Below are positions 62,988 through 64,000 of a stretch of 64,000 bases of DNA, in pieces. The DNA is from Gammaproteobacteria bacterium (GTDB taxonomy: Bacteria > Pseudomonadota > Gammaproteobacteria > Pseudomonadales > Azotimanducaceae). Position 1 is the first letter of the stretch. Every line of letters begins with the position of its first letter. The notes under the pieces are model-generated. The model did no database searches, was not told the origin of the DNA, and saw only the letters and a program-made list of their open reading frames with translations. The position numbers and the translations under genes are program-made. Location: the NCBI GenBank assembly GCA_009840545.1, contig VXNM01000003.1:62001-126000 (forward strand), written 5' to 3'.

Positions 62988-63348
62988 AGGTCAGGTCTCT
63001 GCTTCTTTGCCATCTCCATTACAGGATCACTGGCTTTTAGGAATGCGTTCTGCCGTTGTGAAGTTCCTCCCTTCCCTTTTGTGCATATTCCCCCTGGCAG
63101 CCCCCGTTGTAACGCTTGAGCAGTCGGGTGAATTTGCCCGAAATTTCGTGCAGACAAAAGTGCGAGTGCCTAAAGCAACAACTATGGAGATACTGCGCTA
63201 GTGAGCTTCAAGTAGCCTTGTCGAGCAGCAGCAATCACTCGATAAAATCCTCGCGGAATCGTGCATCTCATTCGCCAAATTCTCTTTTGGGCAGTAGTGA
63301 GAGCGCACCGTCCGACGTCGACTCAAATAGAAATCCAAGGAAATTCTT
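62988..63348. other. 361-bp spacer without a convincing gene
   Basis: A plus-strand frame from about 63043 starts like a signal peptide ('MRSAVVKFLPSLLCIFPLA') but stops at 63201 after about 50 residues and has a badly spaced ribosome site. It may be a truncated secreted-protein gene. Nothing else is seen. Confidence 0.4.
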
Positions 63349-63746
63349 ATGACAGACTCAGTGTTGCCCTTTCTCATGTTTCAGAACAAAAAGGCACAAG
63401 AAGCCATTGCTTTTAAGTTGAGCTAATTCCCAACAGCAGCGTGGAGGAAATTCGGCACTATGGAGATTCCAATCCGGACTTTGCAGAGTTGATCATGTTT
63501 GCAACAGTATCAATCGGTGGTCAGAAGGTTCTTTTTAGCGATAGTCCCATTGAGCACGCATTCAATTTCACTCCATCAACATCGTTGTTTGTGGCATGTG
63601 AGTCAGAAGACGAGATTAAGTCACTTGCAGAAGCTCTCGGGGAAGGCGGAAGAGTGCTCATGCCTTTGGACTCTTACGGTTTCAGCAAGCAGTTCACATG
63701 GGTTGAAGATCACTTCGGCGTGTCGTGGCAGTTGAATGTTTGGTAA
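63349..63746 (+). pseudogene. VOC-family (PhnB-like) protein interrupted by a frameshift
   Basis: AAGGAA precedes ATG 63349 by 6 nt. The first frame reads 'LPFLMFQNKKAQEAIAF' and stops at TAA 63424-63426. The expected continuation, 'IPNSSVEEIRHYG', and the rest to 'FGVSWQLNVW' (stop at 63746) lie in another frame. Together they make a full PhnB/3-demethylubiquinone-methyltransferase-like VOC protein of about 131 residues, so one small indel near 63420-63428 splits it. It is either a real lesion or a sequencing error. Confidence 0.8.
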
Positions 63747-63915
63747 TACTCCAGACACAATTCCCTGTCTCTGTGAAGTGCATCGAAGGCCAATTCAAGT
63801 GCGGAATACGTAATGGGTTCATCTGTATGTTTGTTGTGTTTTTTGTGGTACTTCGCTGGCTGCAAGAGTACAATTTGAGAGCAATCGCCACCACCGCTGG
63901 CATTGGAGGCTATTT

Positions 63916-64000
63916 ATGAAGAAACACTTTTTAGGAATTGCACTAGCGGTAGTTCTTTTCCTTGCTGCAGCGAGCGTTACGGCTGCGGATTTTCAAGATG
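63916..64000 (+). CDS. Start of a secreted-protein gene (3'-truncated by window edge)
   Basis: GGAGG at 63905-63909 lies 6 nt before ATG 63916. The 28 visible residues form a clear Sec signal peptide ('MKKHFLGIALAVVLFLAAAS') with a likely cleavage after 'VTAA' before 'DFQD'. The rest is outside the window, so the product is unknown. Confidence 0.8.
   Translation, partial: MKKHFLGIALAVVLFLAAASVTAADFQD

Noticed and set aside
63725-63919. Plus-strand 64-codon frame near the right edge
   Set aside because: It overlaps the end of the VOC gene, lacks a good start context and runs into the ribosome site of the next secreted-protein gene.

Overview
The window looks like a chromosome segment of a Gram-negative bacterium, probably in or near Gammaproteobacteria. 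The evidence is an LpxL/HtrB-type lipid acyltransferase, a CtaB heme farnesyltransferase with a proteobacterial-style N-terminus, Sec signal peptides on many secreted proteins, and aerobic catabolism (4-hydroxyphenylpyruvate and homogentisate dioxygenases, acyl-CoA dehydrogenase). Base composition is near balanced except for one sharp GC-rich island present twice. I cannot name the species. I saw no rRNA, tRNA, CRISPR array, transposase or phage gene.

Layout. 1-2541: two tandem paralogous helical-repeat proteins, the first cut by the window edge. 2610-9865: lipid and CoA genes (HAD hydrolase, LpxL-like acyltransferase, FATP-like acyl-CoA synthetase, small membrane protein, metallo-beta-lactamase-fold hydrolase, acyl-CoA dehydrogenase) with two gene remnants. 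9875-15665: a hydratase of the FAH fold, homogentisate and 4-hydroxyphenylpyruvate dioxygenases divergent from a MarR regulator, and a double-length CaiB/BaiF CoA-transferase.

15704-42382 is the centrepiece: about 27 kb of minus-strand genes in one direction. In transcription order they are three secreted paralogs with a degenerate retropepsin-like fold plus helical repeats, an inner-membrane protein with a long acidic/Ser-rich tail, a MoxR AAA+ ATPase, a DUF58 protein, a BatA-like membrane protein, a membrane protein with two VWA-type MIDAS motifs, and two secreted TPR proteins of about 2230 residues. Several genes overlap by 1-8 nt. The two giant genes share a 2821-bp segment that looks identical base for base and is far richer in GC than the rest of either gene. 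It begins at the signal-peptidase site and ends at a Met-rich linker, while the C-terminal halves have diverged. I infer an envelope chaperone/assembly machine of the MoxR-VWA type with its own giant periplasmic partners.

42665-46865: sugar-type genes (two TIM-barrel isomerases, a Gfo/Idh/MocA dehydrogenase) and ctaB. 47601-58686: a minus-strand operon with a CFA-synthase-like methyltransferase, a peptide ABC transporter (binding protein and two permeases, no ATPase), NADPH:F420 reductase, CofE, CofD, CofC, a CofG-CofH fusion (FbiC) and an MBL-fold hydrolase. This is a complete coenzyme F420 pathway, which is patchy and unusual in Gram-negative bacteria.

58848-64000: membrane and secreted proteins of unknown function, an intact alpha/beta hydrolase with a decayed paralog nearby, a frameshifted VOC-family gene, and the start of a secreted-protein gene running off the window. 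At least four loci in the window are broken genes.
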